Assembly: GCA_025201765.1 (NCBI GenBank)
Contig: MU623547.1
Coordinates: 1 to 45,402 of the forward strand
Reading direction: 5' to 3'
DNA length: 45,402 bases
From: Daldinia sp. FL1419
Lineage: Eukaryota > Ascomycota > Sordariomycetes > Xylariales > Hypoxylaceae
Under the pieces are notes generated by a model. The model saw only the letters and a program-made list of their open reading frames with translations. It was not told the origin of the DNA and searched no databases. Positions 21,435-30,830 of the stretch are shown piece after piece. How positions within the stretch are numbered: position 1 is the first letter of the stretch; every line of letters begins with the position of its first letter. The position numbers and the translations under genes are program-made.

Positions 21435-21827
21435 TATTAAATAGGAACTCTAATAGTTCCTGCAAAATATGCTTTGCATTTCAATTAATACATAATAAGT
21501 CAGAGGCTGTATAAGCTCAAGGATATAAGGTAATTATATCTTAAAGAGTATAATAAAACGATCAAATAAAATAATTGCTATATATAACTGTTTGGCAATA
21601 GTAGCGCGTACGATGAGGTTATAAGCCAAAAAAACATATATTATTTGTATAAAACTTTATAAAAACGACCCTTAAAGAACTATATAGAACTTGAACTGAT
21701 CAGGCAAGAAAACAACTCCTGAGGGCCTATTTATATCTAAAAGAGCGTATATAAACCTTAAAAGGGGTGGCTAACAAAATCCTTCAAAATAGCTCCTATT
21801 ACGTACTCACACTACACCGGTTCAATA
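21435..21827 (+). repeat. R repeat, copy 8 (full length, moderately RIPed)
   Basis: TATTAAATAGGAACTCTAATAG...CACCGGTTCAATA. The middle resembles copy 2 (GCGCGTACGATGAGG). Confidence 0.88.
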
Positions 21828-22200
21828 TATTGTACCGGGGTAATGTAATTATGTAATAGATCCTACCTTGCAAAGACCTTATTAGCTTCCATAAAGCAAG
21901 GCCTTCTAAGTTCCCACAGGCTCTTACAGATATAAATAAGCCCTCATGAGTTGTTTGCTTATCTGATCAGATCATACTCGCCAGGACCATCACATTCTCT
22001 TCATAAATTTTACAATAATTTATGGATTTGCTCTTTTGCTGAATATACTGTCCATTCAACCTTGTACGCGCTACCATTGGCAAGCAGTCACCCCTATTAG
22101 TTACTCTACCCGATCACTTTAGTATCTTCCTCAGGATATAGAGACCTTGCATCCTCGAGCTCATACAACCTCTAGCTTGTTATAGAGCTCCTGTTCAATA
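21828..22200 (-). repeat. R repeat, copy 9 (inverted, small internal deletion)
   Basis: TATTGTACCGGGGTAATG...GAGCTCCTGTTCAATA, lying back to back with copy 8. It has lost about 40 bp next to the GGAGCT end and belongs to the subtype of copy 6. Confidence 0.86.
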
Positions 22201-22297
22201 TAAGTAATTAATAAGGTCTTAATAAAATGCTACGAATTCATGATTAGGTCCATCCTTTTTTGATCAGCTGATCCCAGCTAATTATAGAATTATTGCC
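22201..22297. other. Short spacer between R repeats
   Basis: About 100 bp of unassigned sequence with the first TGATCA of the dense series (22,261), here as TGATCAGCTGATC. Confidence 0.5.
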
Positions 22298-22527
22298 ATT
22301 GAATAAGAGCTCTAATAGCTCCTGCAGGATATGCCCTGCATTTTTATCGTACGAAGCTCTATGGAAAAACTGATGATTTTGTGCTCGAGAACTTGAGCTG
22401 ATCAGACAAGAAAACAACTCTTGATGGCCTATTTATGTCCAAAAAAGCCTGTGGAGACCTTAGAAGGGTTGGTTCCATGGAGGCTAATAAAGTCTTGCAG
22501 CTTTAGTTACGTAATTACACTACCCCA
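22298..22527 (+). repeat. R repeat, copy 10 (internally deleted, cassette-flanking)
   Basis: It starts ATTGAATAAGAGCTCTAATAG, keeps CTGCAGGATATGCCC, jumps to ACGAAGCTCTATGG, then GATCAGACAAGAAAAC, and ends CACTACCCCAAGG instead of CCCCGGTTCAATA. About 170 bp are missing from the middle compared with full copies. Confidence 0.8.
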
Positions 22528-22584
22528 AGGAAACTGATCAAACTCCATATAAGTCAAAAGAAAAATCCTAGCTCCCCAAGTCTC

Positions 22585-23979
22585 TTAGTCGTCGTGCTTG
22601 TAGTCTTCCTGCTTCGAACGCTTCTTGGCTCTATTAAGTGCTCGCTGGTCTCGTTCGTGTGCTTGTTGAGCTGATCGGTCGTCAATCTCTATACGGTCAA
22701 AAGCTCTTTCAAATTCTTCCCATCCTGGCCATTCTAACGGTATGCTCGGCTGTGGTCTAATGGCTGACTCTGCTGACGTCTCTCCAGGCCATGTGTATAG
22801 ATTAGGTCCTTGTCTTTCGAAATAAGCAACTCGCCACGGTCCATGGGTCATACGATTGTCTAATTGTAGGTCTCCTGGAATATCGTTCTCGCTCGGAGTA
22901 GGTTCTAGTACACGCTTGTTGCTTGTCTTCATGCTGTACGTCCTGATCGGCTTGCTCTTAGGTAAATGAATAGCTTTGTCAGCTTCAGGGGTCTTGTCTC
23001 GGGGTATCGTCTCAGAGGTCTCGATAGCTGCTGGTAGTGGTACTGGGCTGCTGATCACTCGAATTGCTGCTAATCCTGCTAGTGACTTCATATAATTGTC
23101 GAGCTTTTCGTAATGGTCACCGTTCTTGGCTGTAGCGACTAGCTCTCGTGGTCTGCGCTTGATCATATGTAGCGTGTAAGCACACCAAAATCCACAAGTC
23201 CAATTGTCTCTCTGAGTGACTATAGGAATCGTGTGTAGCTCCCCAGGAATTGGCTTTCCTAACTTCTGAAGTGCTGTCGCCATCTGCTCCTTGATACGAT
23301 CGGCTCGCTGCTCTGATCCCTGACGAATTGAATCGAAAACCCACAAACGACGCTTCTTCAAGGTATAAGCTGCAAGAAGAAAGTGATTCTGATCATGTGT
23401 CTTCGCTGGTCGTGTACGCTTCGGATCAGACAAATCGGTATGCGCTAATAAGAACAGTACTCGAGCACCTTGCTGTATAGCCTTAGACGTCGATGAACTG
23501 AAACCTCCCTTGGAATTGTGCCCTAGAGTCCATGCTGACTCCTTCTCGTAGAACACTCCCTGATCAGGCGTATCGCGTGTAGCTAGTTCCCAAAAAGCCA
23601 TGATATGAGAATCGCTGAGCTGTTGCTTCTTGACGTACAATTGCAGGGCCTGTACTAGCGTCAATAATAAGCTGTCTCGCCAGTGGTTCGTATCAATCCC
23701 TGGTGGTACTGTAGCGTTCTCGACTAGCCGATCAAATGCTGGCGTGAGGCCTTGAATCTCTTCAGTGCTTATGTCTAGCCAAGGAGACGGGTTCTTGTAT
23801 TCAGCTAATTCGCCATACTTAATCGGGTGAACGGTGTCTATCAACGTCTGTAACGATCTGATCACCTCGCTGTGAGTAACTGAAGCTGATGAACTGGCCA
23901 TATTGTTGACTTGATGAAACTTGACGCTGCGGGGTACTGTTAAACTGACGGTGACTTGTAGCGACGATACTGATACCAA
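22585..23979 (-). CDS. Ulp1/SENP-like cysteine protease (peptidase C48 family)
   Basis: 464 residues without introns. The catalytic set of the Ulp1 fold is visible in order: His199 (DQNHFLLAAY), Asp216 (RLWVFDS), Gln256 and Cys262 (TQRDNWTCGFWCAY). The family cleaves SUMO or related ubiquitin-like proteins in the nucleus. Here the substrate is unknown, and the protein lacks the usual long N-terminal extension. A conserved-looking N-terminal region covers residues 36-130. A C-terminal extension (320-464) is Pro-rich, then charged (RALNRAKKRSKQEDYKHDD), and may carry a nuclear signal. Met27 (codon at 23,901-23,899, NNMASSSAS) is an alternative start. It is divergent from the Cys-rich gene. Ulp1-type proteases are known as passengers or modules of several eukaryotic DNA transposons (for example KDZ/Zisupton), which fits its position in a duplicated cassette. 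A RIPed copy lies at 5243-6672. Confidence 0.9.
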   Translation of the reverse strand: MVSVSSLQVTVSLTVPRSVKFHQVNNMASSSASVTHSEVIRSLQTLIDTVHPIKYGELAEYKNPSPWLDISTEEIQGLTPAFDRLVENATVPPGIDTNHWRDSLLLTLVQALQLYVKKQQLSDSHIMAFWELATRDTPDQGVFYEKESAWTLGHNSKGGFSSSTSKAIQQGARVLFLLAHTDLSDPKRTRPAKTHDQNHFLLAAYTLKKRRLWVFDSIRQGSEQRADRIKEQMATALQKLGKPIPGELHTIPIVTQRDNWTCGFWCAYTLHMIKRRPRELVATAKNGDHYEKLDNYMKSLAGLAAIRVISSPVPLPAAIETSETIPRDKTPEADKAIHLPKSKPIRTYSMKTSNKRVLEPTPSENDIPGDLQLDNRMTHGPWRVAYFERQGPNLYTWPGETSAESAIRPQPSIPLEWPGWEEFERAFDRIEIDDRSAQQAHERDQRALNRAKKRSKQEDYKHDD

Positions 23980-24434
23980 ATGCGTGCCGTATGAATCGCT
24001 TTAGCCTGATCAGGTGGAATATAAGCTCGTAGAAGATATAACTGTGCTGTAGAGGAGGAAAAGAGTATTGCGGAGGTGAAAGAGTGCTAGAGATAGAAAA
24101 GGGCGATTGATGCTATTTTATGCTCCAATTCATGATCGTCGTCGCTTAAATCGGTAAGTGCTTATTGGCTGCAGCTGCGACTTTCGTGTGGTGTGTATGC
24201 TTGAACTCGTACGTGAACACTAAGCGGCGTTCTTCAGCAGCTTAATCACGCTGATCATGAATAGCATCTCTCGTCTCAATACACCATGGTTCAATACCAT
24301 GGCTTTCGTCCTTCCTCTCTCTCTCTCACTCTCCGGGGTTTTTCTCTTCATTCTTTCAACTTATTCAACTCAAAACGCTTCGTCGCATCTGATCAGCTAT
24401 CATTCAACAAGCTCAAATATCAAGTCAGCTCAAG
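23980..24434. promoter_or_regulatory. Shared divergent promoter region of the cassette
   Basis: 455 bp between the two outward-facing genes, with three TGATCA palindromes (24,007, 24,252, 24,390). A strong CT tract at 24,312-24,345 (CTTCCTCTCTCTCTCTCAC) precedes the Cys-rich gene by ~90 bp, a common feature of fungal core promoters. The palindrome-like ACCATGGTTCAATACCATGG lies at 24,282-24,301. No canonical TATA box is evident. The same tract is recognisable in the RIPed copy. Confidence 0.6.
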
Positions 24435-25295
24435 ATGTCTTCTCAGTTCAAGCCGATAAATGCAAGCTCTCCAAGTGACAGTTCCACGTCATCAGTGATA
24501 TCTTCGACAACTAGTATTCTGAACAGCAGTGATAGCGATGAATCAAACGATCAGTCTCTTGTTGTCGCTTCTCCATTTGGTCGTGCTCCTGCAGTACGAT
24601 TCGATCAAGCTGATGATATTGACGAACTCAAGAAATACTGGAAGTCAGTCGCTCATATCGGTGGTCCTCTCCTCGATTTTCATCGTCTTGTAAGTGACTT
24701 TTCGAAGCAGTCTAAGTAATTCCTGGCTGATCAGAACGTCTAGATGCTCGGCATGATGGAATTCGAGGTCCTTGGCGGTGCTGGCGCTAATCGGTATATC
24801 CGCTGGAGAATTATCAACGATGACTTTTGGAAGAACAGTCCTTGTCGTCCTCACTATCTCGATATAGCTCTGTCACGATCATCAACTGAACAACCCATTG
24901 TACATGTCGATATTCGTGGAGGCAGTCCTGTTGGTGAATACATAACCAAAATCTTGACCGATTCTCGTCGCATAAGAGGCTTGGTGGCTCAGGCGTTTGG
25001 CTTTCCGAATGAGGTTCCTTGCAAGCTCTGCGAAGAGCACTTCCGATCGTCTGATTCTGAGACTCGTGCTGGCATGTGGCCATTCTTTGGTTGCCATACT
25101 CTTCCTGGCGAAGACGACTGTGGTAACTGCCTGTATATCATGACTAAGTGCAACCTTCGAGCTCCTGAGCTTAAATTCCTTCGTGCTCGGGCTGATCGTG
25201 TGCCACCTATTCGCGAGGACGTAACTGAAGAGAGCTCCCCAGCAATCAACAAATATAACGGTCGGAAACTGGCGAGAAAAATACTTTCGGCTTAG
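24435..25295 (+). CDS. Two-exon gene for a 268-aa Cys-rich, DUF3716-like protein
   Basis: Exon 1 is 24,435-24,689 (85 codons). The intron is 24,690-24,743 (54 bp, GTAAGT donor, GGCTGAT branch-like site, TAG acceptor, phase 0). Exon 2 is 24,744-25,295 (183 codons plus stop). Residues 1-45 are Ser/Asp-rich and probably disordered. A possible globular part follows. A Cys cluster at spliced residues 178-221 (C178-x2-C181, C202, C211-x2-C214, C221; PCKLC, then FFGCHTLPG and DCGNC) has the spacing I associate with the fungal DUF3716 family, a putative zinc-binding motif of unknown function. The C-terminus is basic. Exon 2 begins with an ATG, so a 183-aa product from an internal start is possible. 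It is divergent from the Ulp1-like gene. A RIPed copy is at 3997-4860. The role is unknown; DNA binding or a partner of the protease is speculative. Confidence 0.82.
24690..24743 (+). other. Spliceosomal intron of the Cys-rich gene
   Basis: 54 bp with donor GTAAGT and acceptor TAG. The branch-type CTGAT overlaps one of the cassette's TGATCA palindromes (24,728-24,733). Without splicing, exon 1 stops at 24,719 and leaves the Cys domain untranslated. Confidence 0.82.
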
Positions 25296-25434
25296 ACGTA
25301 AAAAAAAAGACGACATCAAAATATTGCTGTATAACCAATGTAACAATCTGATCAGCGGTCGGTCTCTGTGTATGTAGAATCCAAAAATAAGATAAAAATA
25401 AAATAGAAAAAAAGATTTGGTCCAATACCTATTC

Positions 25435-25734
25435 CTAGCCTGGGTCGTGACTGTCGTCGTAGTAGGTTCCAATAAGTGCTCTTTTCGTCTGATCGTGTAC
25501 TTGGTAGTGGTTCTTAATATATAATTCGTCCTCGGCCCATCTCTTGATGACTTTTCGAAATTGGGTCATACACGTAGTGGTCAGGGTTGACGTTCGTAGC
25601 ATCTGCTTCGGCTTCCTTGAAAGCTCCAGCATAATCTCTGATCAGATCGGTAACATCAATAACATCAGATACAGTAGGTCCTTTCCCAAGATCTCCGAGC
25701 CTCTCTCGAACAGACTTAAATCACTCGGAGTCAT
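25435..25734 (-). pseudogene. Small third ORF of the cassette, apparently frameshifted twice
   Basis: The ATG at 25,734 and TAG at 25,435-25,437 are in the same frame, 100 codons apart, but that frame has a TGA in the middle. The end of this frame reads like protein (FRKVIKRWAEDELYIKN, then HYQVHDQTKRALIGTYYDD). The middle reads like protein only in another frame (VRERLGDLGKGPTVSDVI, then DLIRDYAGAFKEAEADATN and VNPDHYVYDP). Two compensating indels, or an unrecognised intron, would explain it. It is convergent with the Cys-rich gene. The composition is coding-like and not RIPed. The domain is unrecognised. The copy at 3539-3846 differs in length. Confidence 0.55.
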
Positions 25735-25745
25735 GTGGGGTGAAT

Positions 25746-25866
25746 GCTGATCAGACAAGAAACAACTCTTGAGGGCCTATTTTCGTCCAGAAAAAGCCTG
25801 TAGAGAGGAGGTTTCATGGAAGCTAAAGGTAGCTTCAATTATGTAATTACGCTACGCAATTCAATA
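25746..25866 (+). repeat. R repeat, copy 11 (3' third only, inside cassette)
   Basis: GCTGATCAGACAAGAAACAACTC (in part), GGGCCTATTTTCGTCC and ATTACGCTACGCAATTCAATA. It is truncated in the same way in the RIPed cassette. Confidence 0.82.
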
Positions 25867-26222
25867 TGTGGCTAAGCATAAGGCTGATCAACTAGGATGT
25901 GGCTGGGTGCAATGCAAGGCTAGCCAATCAAAAGAGGCTGGCATGGCTGGCCAATCAGAAAAAAGCTCATATATTTGGCTAATAAAACGTAAATAATTTA
26001 TAAAAACCTCAAAATCCAAGATTTTTTAATTTAAAAAAATGTTTTGATATCCTAATTAAATAAGGAAAATTAAAAAAATTAAAAAAAATTAAATATATAA
26101 GGTTATTTAAGATTTAAAAATTATAAGGTCAATTTAAGGGGTTGACATGCTTAGTAAGGTCATTTTTTTCTCTACCCATGTCAATAATCTTCCGACACAA
26201 AACCTTAAGAAAACTTAAGGCA
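25867..26222. other. Cassette tail with CCAAT motifs and terminal hairpin
   Basis: Non-coding. GGCTAGCCAATCAAAAG and GGCTGGCCAATCAG (25,918-25,970) contain two CCAAT words, followed by A/T-rich sequence. The tail ends with the CCTTAAG-AAAA-CTTAAGG hairpin (26,203-26,220). The homologous tail is 3030-3383. Confidence 0.65.
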
Positions 26223-26970
26223 CATCCTAAACAAGATTTTATATGAGGTTTGGTATGGAAATGCACCAGACCTAATACACATAATTACCTTAGGCTTAAA
26301 TAGATATTACCTAAAAGATCAGAAAGCCAACATATTCCAAGAGAAGATTATAATTTATAAGATATTAGGCTATACAGGTGATAGTATATGTATCTATAAG
26401 GTACTTCTAATAGACAAAAATAGGATAATTAATGTTAATAATATAATATTTAAAAAAAAATATTTATATATATTAATAAATAAATCTATAACCCTAAGAA
26501 AATATATAAGATCCAAGTCAATATCACCACCACCACTATATACATATGTAAAAAATAATAATACTACCTAGGAACTACCCAAAAATCAATTTATACCAAA
26601 ATTAATCCCGGGTTAAATAAGTTTTGATTTATTACCTATATCTGAAGAACCTAATAATGTACCATAAAATAATTGATTAGAGAATCCTATACCTTTAGGA
26701 GGATTAAACATATAATTAGGTATACCTACATAAGAATAATCTCCTAAATTATATATGGGTAATCCCTTATGGGAATCCCCTAAATATAAATTTAGATAAA
26801 TAGTATCATAATCATTATTATATAAATACTAATTCAAAACAAGCCTAATTTTTATATACACTATATACCTAATCAATATTATAATCATTACTACAAAACT
26901 TAAATCCAAATTATACCAAAAGGTCAAATATAATCTCAAATAGCTTAAATGGCATAAGGTTATAAGTATT
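26223..26970 (+). mobile_element. Second Copia-A copy, left fragment (integrase end and linker)
   Basis: Colinear with 11,283-12,040 of Copia-A (TGAGGTTTGGTATGGAAATG, AAGATTATAATTTATAAGAT, GAGAATCCTATACC). It is less RIPed than the first copy. The left edge abuts the cassette hairpin and the right edge is the Copia-B insertion. It continues at 39,906. Confidence 0.88.
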
Positions 26971-27149
26971 TGTTGGATGGATAAGGTACCATTACATGCA
27001 ATAGTAAAATGAGGGTATTTAGATCAATTTAATAAAAAGTAATTATTCTAAAAAAGAACATATTTTAATCAAAGACCAAAATACATAAAATTAAATACAA
27101 GATTAAAGTAGGTCTATACTATCATGGTTATATAACTAACATTCCCACA
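26971..27149 (-). repeat. Copia-B 3' LTR (left)
   Basis: TGTTGGATGGATAAGGTACC...CATTCCCACA, 179 bp, colinear with 39,727-39,905. Confidence 0.9.
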
Positions 27150-28016
27150 TTAGCAACTTTTTCTTTTCTTGTAAGATTATGTGATATTAACGAGTACCAA
27201 TTAAAATCATAATTTTAAACATTTAAATGCATTAAAATCAATTCTTTTCTATAATTCTCCTTTTGTTTCTACCTATATTAAACTAATTAATAACTTTTTT
27301 ATAAAATAATATAAATTTATATCTTAAGAGATATTGGATTAATGTTCTAGTGGAATGAGCGATGTTGTAGTATTGTAAATTAGTGGTTGTTGAGGTTAAT
27401 ATTAATAATCTAAGATATTTTATAATTAGGTATATTTTATTAATAAAAGTATTGTTAAAAATATATAAAGATGATTAAGGAAAGTTTATTAATAAATGAA
27501 AAGTGAGGGTTTATAAATTAATGGTTTGAGTTTTGTTTGAAAGTGTAATGATTGATCATTTTAAAACATATAATAATGTATAATTTTATTTGATAATTCT
27601 TTCTTTTTTAAAAATTATATTTGTTTGTTTGTTTGTTGAATTGATTGAAAGAAATGGTTGGTATTGTTTGTATCATTCAGGTTTGTTTAATTTAATTTTG
27701 TAGTTTTAATGTAAGATGGTTGGTATTAATAAATGTTGTAAGAATTTTATTGGTATTAGATTTTGTTATTGTATTGGTTGGATTATTTTGTCTGTGAATC
27801 CATCATATATTATTGATTTTTTGTTGTTTGTAAGATTGTTGGAGTAATATGATATTAATTATTAATTATTTCTCTTTTATTGTTCTAAATTTAATAAAAC
27901 ATTCATAAAGTAAAAATAAATCAATATATATAATTATAAGTACTATGAGAAGTTAAAGTTTATTAAATATAGATGTTATTATTGTTTCAATTATAATAAC
28001 TATATTTATATTATAT
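27150..28016 (-). pseudogene. Copia-B 3' end, degraded
   Basis: By position this is the RNase H end of Copia-B. It contains only A/T- or G/T-skewed sequence (TGTTTGTTTGTTTG near 27,620) and no recognisable motif. Confidence 0.45.
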
Positions 28017-28232
28017 TGATGGTTGTATGCTACTAGGCATTGTAGACCCCTGTAGCAAGCAAAGGAGGTATTACATAATTAGTATATTGTATATATAAGG
28101 GTTCTAAACCTGTCAAGCTTAGAGTAGATAATTCTCCTCTTCAGGATTTATGAATATATAGGTTTTATTATATTATTTTATTTGTTATTTGTTTTTGTTG
28201 TTATTTTTTTTATATGTATGTTTAGTCTAATA
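28017..28232 (+). repeat. Copia-C 5' LTR
   Basis: TGATGGTTGTATGCTACTAG...TTTAGTCTAATA. It has the same length as the 3' LTR, with several transitions between them. Confidence 0.92.
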
Positions 28233-30830
28233 TTGATTAGTGTTGTTTGAATATAGTAATATAGATTAGTAAGGAAGAGTTATTATTATAATAATTTGGA
28301 AGATTTTATTGTAGCGATATAAGCGATAATAGCACCTTGTCTTTCACCAAACCCCTCTTTTGTAACAAATTATTATTATTTTATATTGTTATAGAAACCC
28401 TCCCCCAAATTTTTATTATTTTATTATAATTAGAATTTATTATTTTTTTATTTTATAATATTATAAAAAAAGTAATTGGAAAGTTCGGTTTAAGGCCAAT
28501 CCTCTAATGATAAAATCTTTTCTAACTAGGAAAATATAAATAAATTAAAAAGATTACTTAAGTATATCCTCAGATAACTTATATTAATATAATAATTTAA
28601 TTATAAATTAATAAAATTTGAAATAATAAATTTTAAAAATGTTATAATATAATAAAAAATAATTTAGGTATTATATGCTTTAATTAATTAAGAAAAAATT
28701 AATTAAAACCAAACTTACATTTAAATAATTAATAAAATATTAGATAAATTTAAGAAATATTTTAAAGGCTTTTTAAATATAAATTTTACAAAATTATTAA
28801 GGTAAATCCAATTAACACTAAAGATGATACTAATAAGAAAAAATATATATATAAGAAGGAATAATATTAACTTCTCTATAACCCTCAAATTTTTCTTAAT
28901 TGAAAATAAATTACCCCTATAGAATTACAGAAAATTTAAAGAAATCAAATTAAGGTGGCCAATAGTAGCAACATGGAAAATCTTAATCCATAAAATTGAT
29001 AAAGGAATAGTTCACTTTAATTCTACTTACTCCATAAGTTTAAGAACATTAATATAGTAATAATCAAGAATTTTTAACCTAATGATACTTGTGAATTAAA
29101 TCCTATATTCAGGATATACCCCTAATCTTAGCATTACCCTTTTTAATATACTTACTGTTTAATTATAATATATATTAGCTATTTTGTATGAAGGATAATT
29201 TACTTTTCTTTTATAGTATTAATTGCAGCAACAATTTTCTTTGCCCTATTTTAATACATTATACATTAATTAAAACCAATAAGGAATACTAATTCAGCAA
29301 TATCTACCTCCTTAACAATAAATATTAAATTATTAATATTTATTTAATTAATAAAGGATATTAATTTTTTAATATTTAATTAATTAATAAGGGATATTAA
29401 ATATTTAATATCTATTACTTCAATAAGGGAATTAAAATAATTAATAGTTAATACATATTATATTCCTTCCTCCCCCTCCTGTTCCACAAGGACTTCCTCC
29501 ATTTTACCCAACATTAAGGAACAACCTTGGTTATAGTATCAGTCCTATGTAAGAACAATAACAGTTCTCTCCCCTCTCGGGAAACGGATTTGGACTCCCT
29601 GAACTACTACTAACTGATTCATTCCTACCTCCAGGACCACCTCCACAACCAGGCGCAGAAAACCAACCCAGTGGAGGATATAATTCCTCCTACCTGACAG
29701 CATAATTACTTAGATTTATAGGTAATTCACCTGGATAAGCCTTTATACCAATTGGAAATACTTATTATTAAACCTTCTATAAAATTCCTTCTCAATAAGT
29801 ACCTAATAAAATATATCCATCTATTATAATAAGCCATTTTAAAAAAACTTGGAATAAAGAACTCAATTATATAAATAAATTATATAATATTTTTGAAGAT
29901 AAGTTTTAATTCTTTTTAAATATGTACTATTTAGGAGGGATACAATAAACATAATTCCATACCCTATTTTCCATTATTTTCTCTAGAAGAACAGCATTAT
30001 ATTTCATCTATAAGGTTCCTTAATATTAGTACTTTACAAATATGTATCTAACTATAAAACAATACTTCAATATTAAGTAAAATAAAATTTAATATCATTA
30101 TAATTAAATTATTATAACTTTTTTAAATATTAAAGCAGAAAAGTAGAACCAAGGGAAAAGTAATATTCAAATTCTCAAAAATCTTATTGATAAATTGTTA
30201 TTGTGTTAAAAAGTACTTAGTCCAGAATTCAAAGGAAAGCAGTAGCTCATAGTAGTAATTTGACATATTTGCTGATTGCTATTTAAATTCCAATTTGGTC
30301 TCTTTAAATTAACAGTTCGAATTAAAGAATTAACTAATAAATTCTAAATATCAATTAAAAACCATAATTTAATAAAAAAAATAAAGCAATTTTTAATTAA
30401 AGGAAGTAATAATTATGAGGATGATATGTTTTATGTTGAATGTAAATATTATTGTAATGATAAAGGTGGCAAATATAACTTTAAATAATTTTTAAAAATA
30501 TAGAAGCGTTGTTGTTGGGTATGTAAAAAAGAAGGATACTGGTCTACTACACACCCAGAACACGAACGTAAAAAAGCCAAAAAAGAATAGAAAGCCAGAA
30601 GAGGTTCTTCTAAGAAAAACTATTTAATATTCCTAATTAATTATGAAGGACTTATAAATATAAATTTAAAAACCAATTAGTTAGAAGATGAGGAAATTAA
30701 TTCATAAATTAATTTGGATAATAATAATAAGTTATTTATAATTATAATTTATTTATTTAATTAAACCTTTTAATACCATATTAATAACCTTTTCTTACCT
30801 AATAATTCAAAATGGAATTTCATTTTTATT
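28233..30830 (+). pseudogene. Copia-C leader and gag relic
   Basis: 29,460-29,700 includes Pro-rich coding traces (FLPPGPPPQPGAENQ). At about 30,503-30,590 a zinc knuckle reads CCWVCKKEGYWSTTHPEHERKK. The third metal-binding Cys of the usual CKKEGCWST pattern is Tyr, a G-to-A change. A downstream TAG ends the frame. Confidence 0.78.

Larger units (their letters stand above)
22298..26222. mobile_element. Intact gene cassette (Ulp1-like protease + Cys-rich protein), candidate novel mobile element
   Basis: A 3.9-kb segment repeated, inverted and RIPed, at 3030-7042. Order on the plus strand: R-repeat derivative (22,298-22,527); Ulp1-like gene on the minus strand; divergent promoter region; two-exon Cys-rich gene on the plus strand; frameshifted ORF on the minus strand; partial R repeat (25,746-25,866); a 355-bp tail; and a hairpin end. 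No transposase, reverse transcriptase or integrase is visible, so if mobile it depends on help in trans. An ordinary segmental duplication cannot be excluded, but both copies end at the same hairpin base next to unrelated sequence. Target duplications were not found. Confidence 0.65.

Noticed and set aside
24882..25472. 196-codon minus-strand ORF antisense to the Cys-rich gene
   Set aside because: It overlaps the better supported plus-strand exon 2. Its N-terminal part is low-complexity aromatic and its remainder is the mirror of a conserved coding region.
22298..25866. Cassette as a conventional LTR retrotransposon with R repeats as its LTRs
   Set aside because: The two R segments are unequal fragments, no gag-pol or primer-binding site is present, and the conserved segment extends 356 bp past the second R fragment to a hairpin. 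It could still be a derivative, so it is not excluded at the family level.
22298..26222. Starship or KDZ transposon
   Set aside because: No tyrosine-recombinase captain and no KDZ transposase domain is visible. A Ulp1-like protease alone is not enough for that call.
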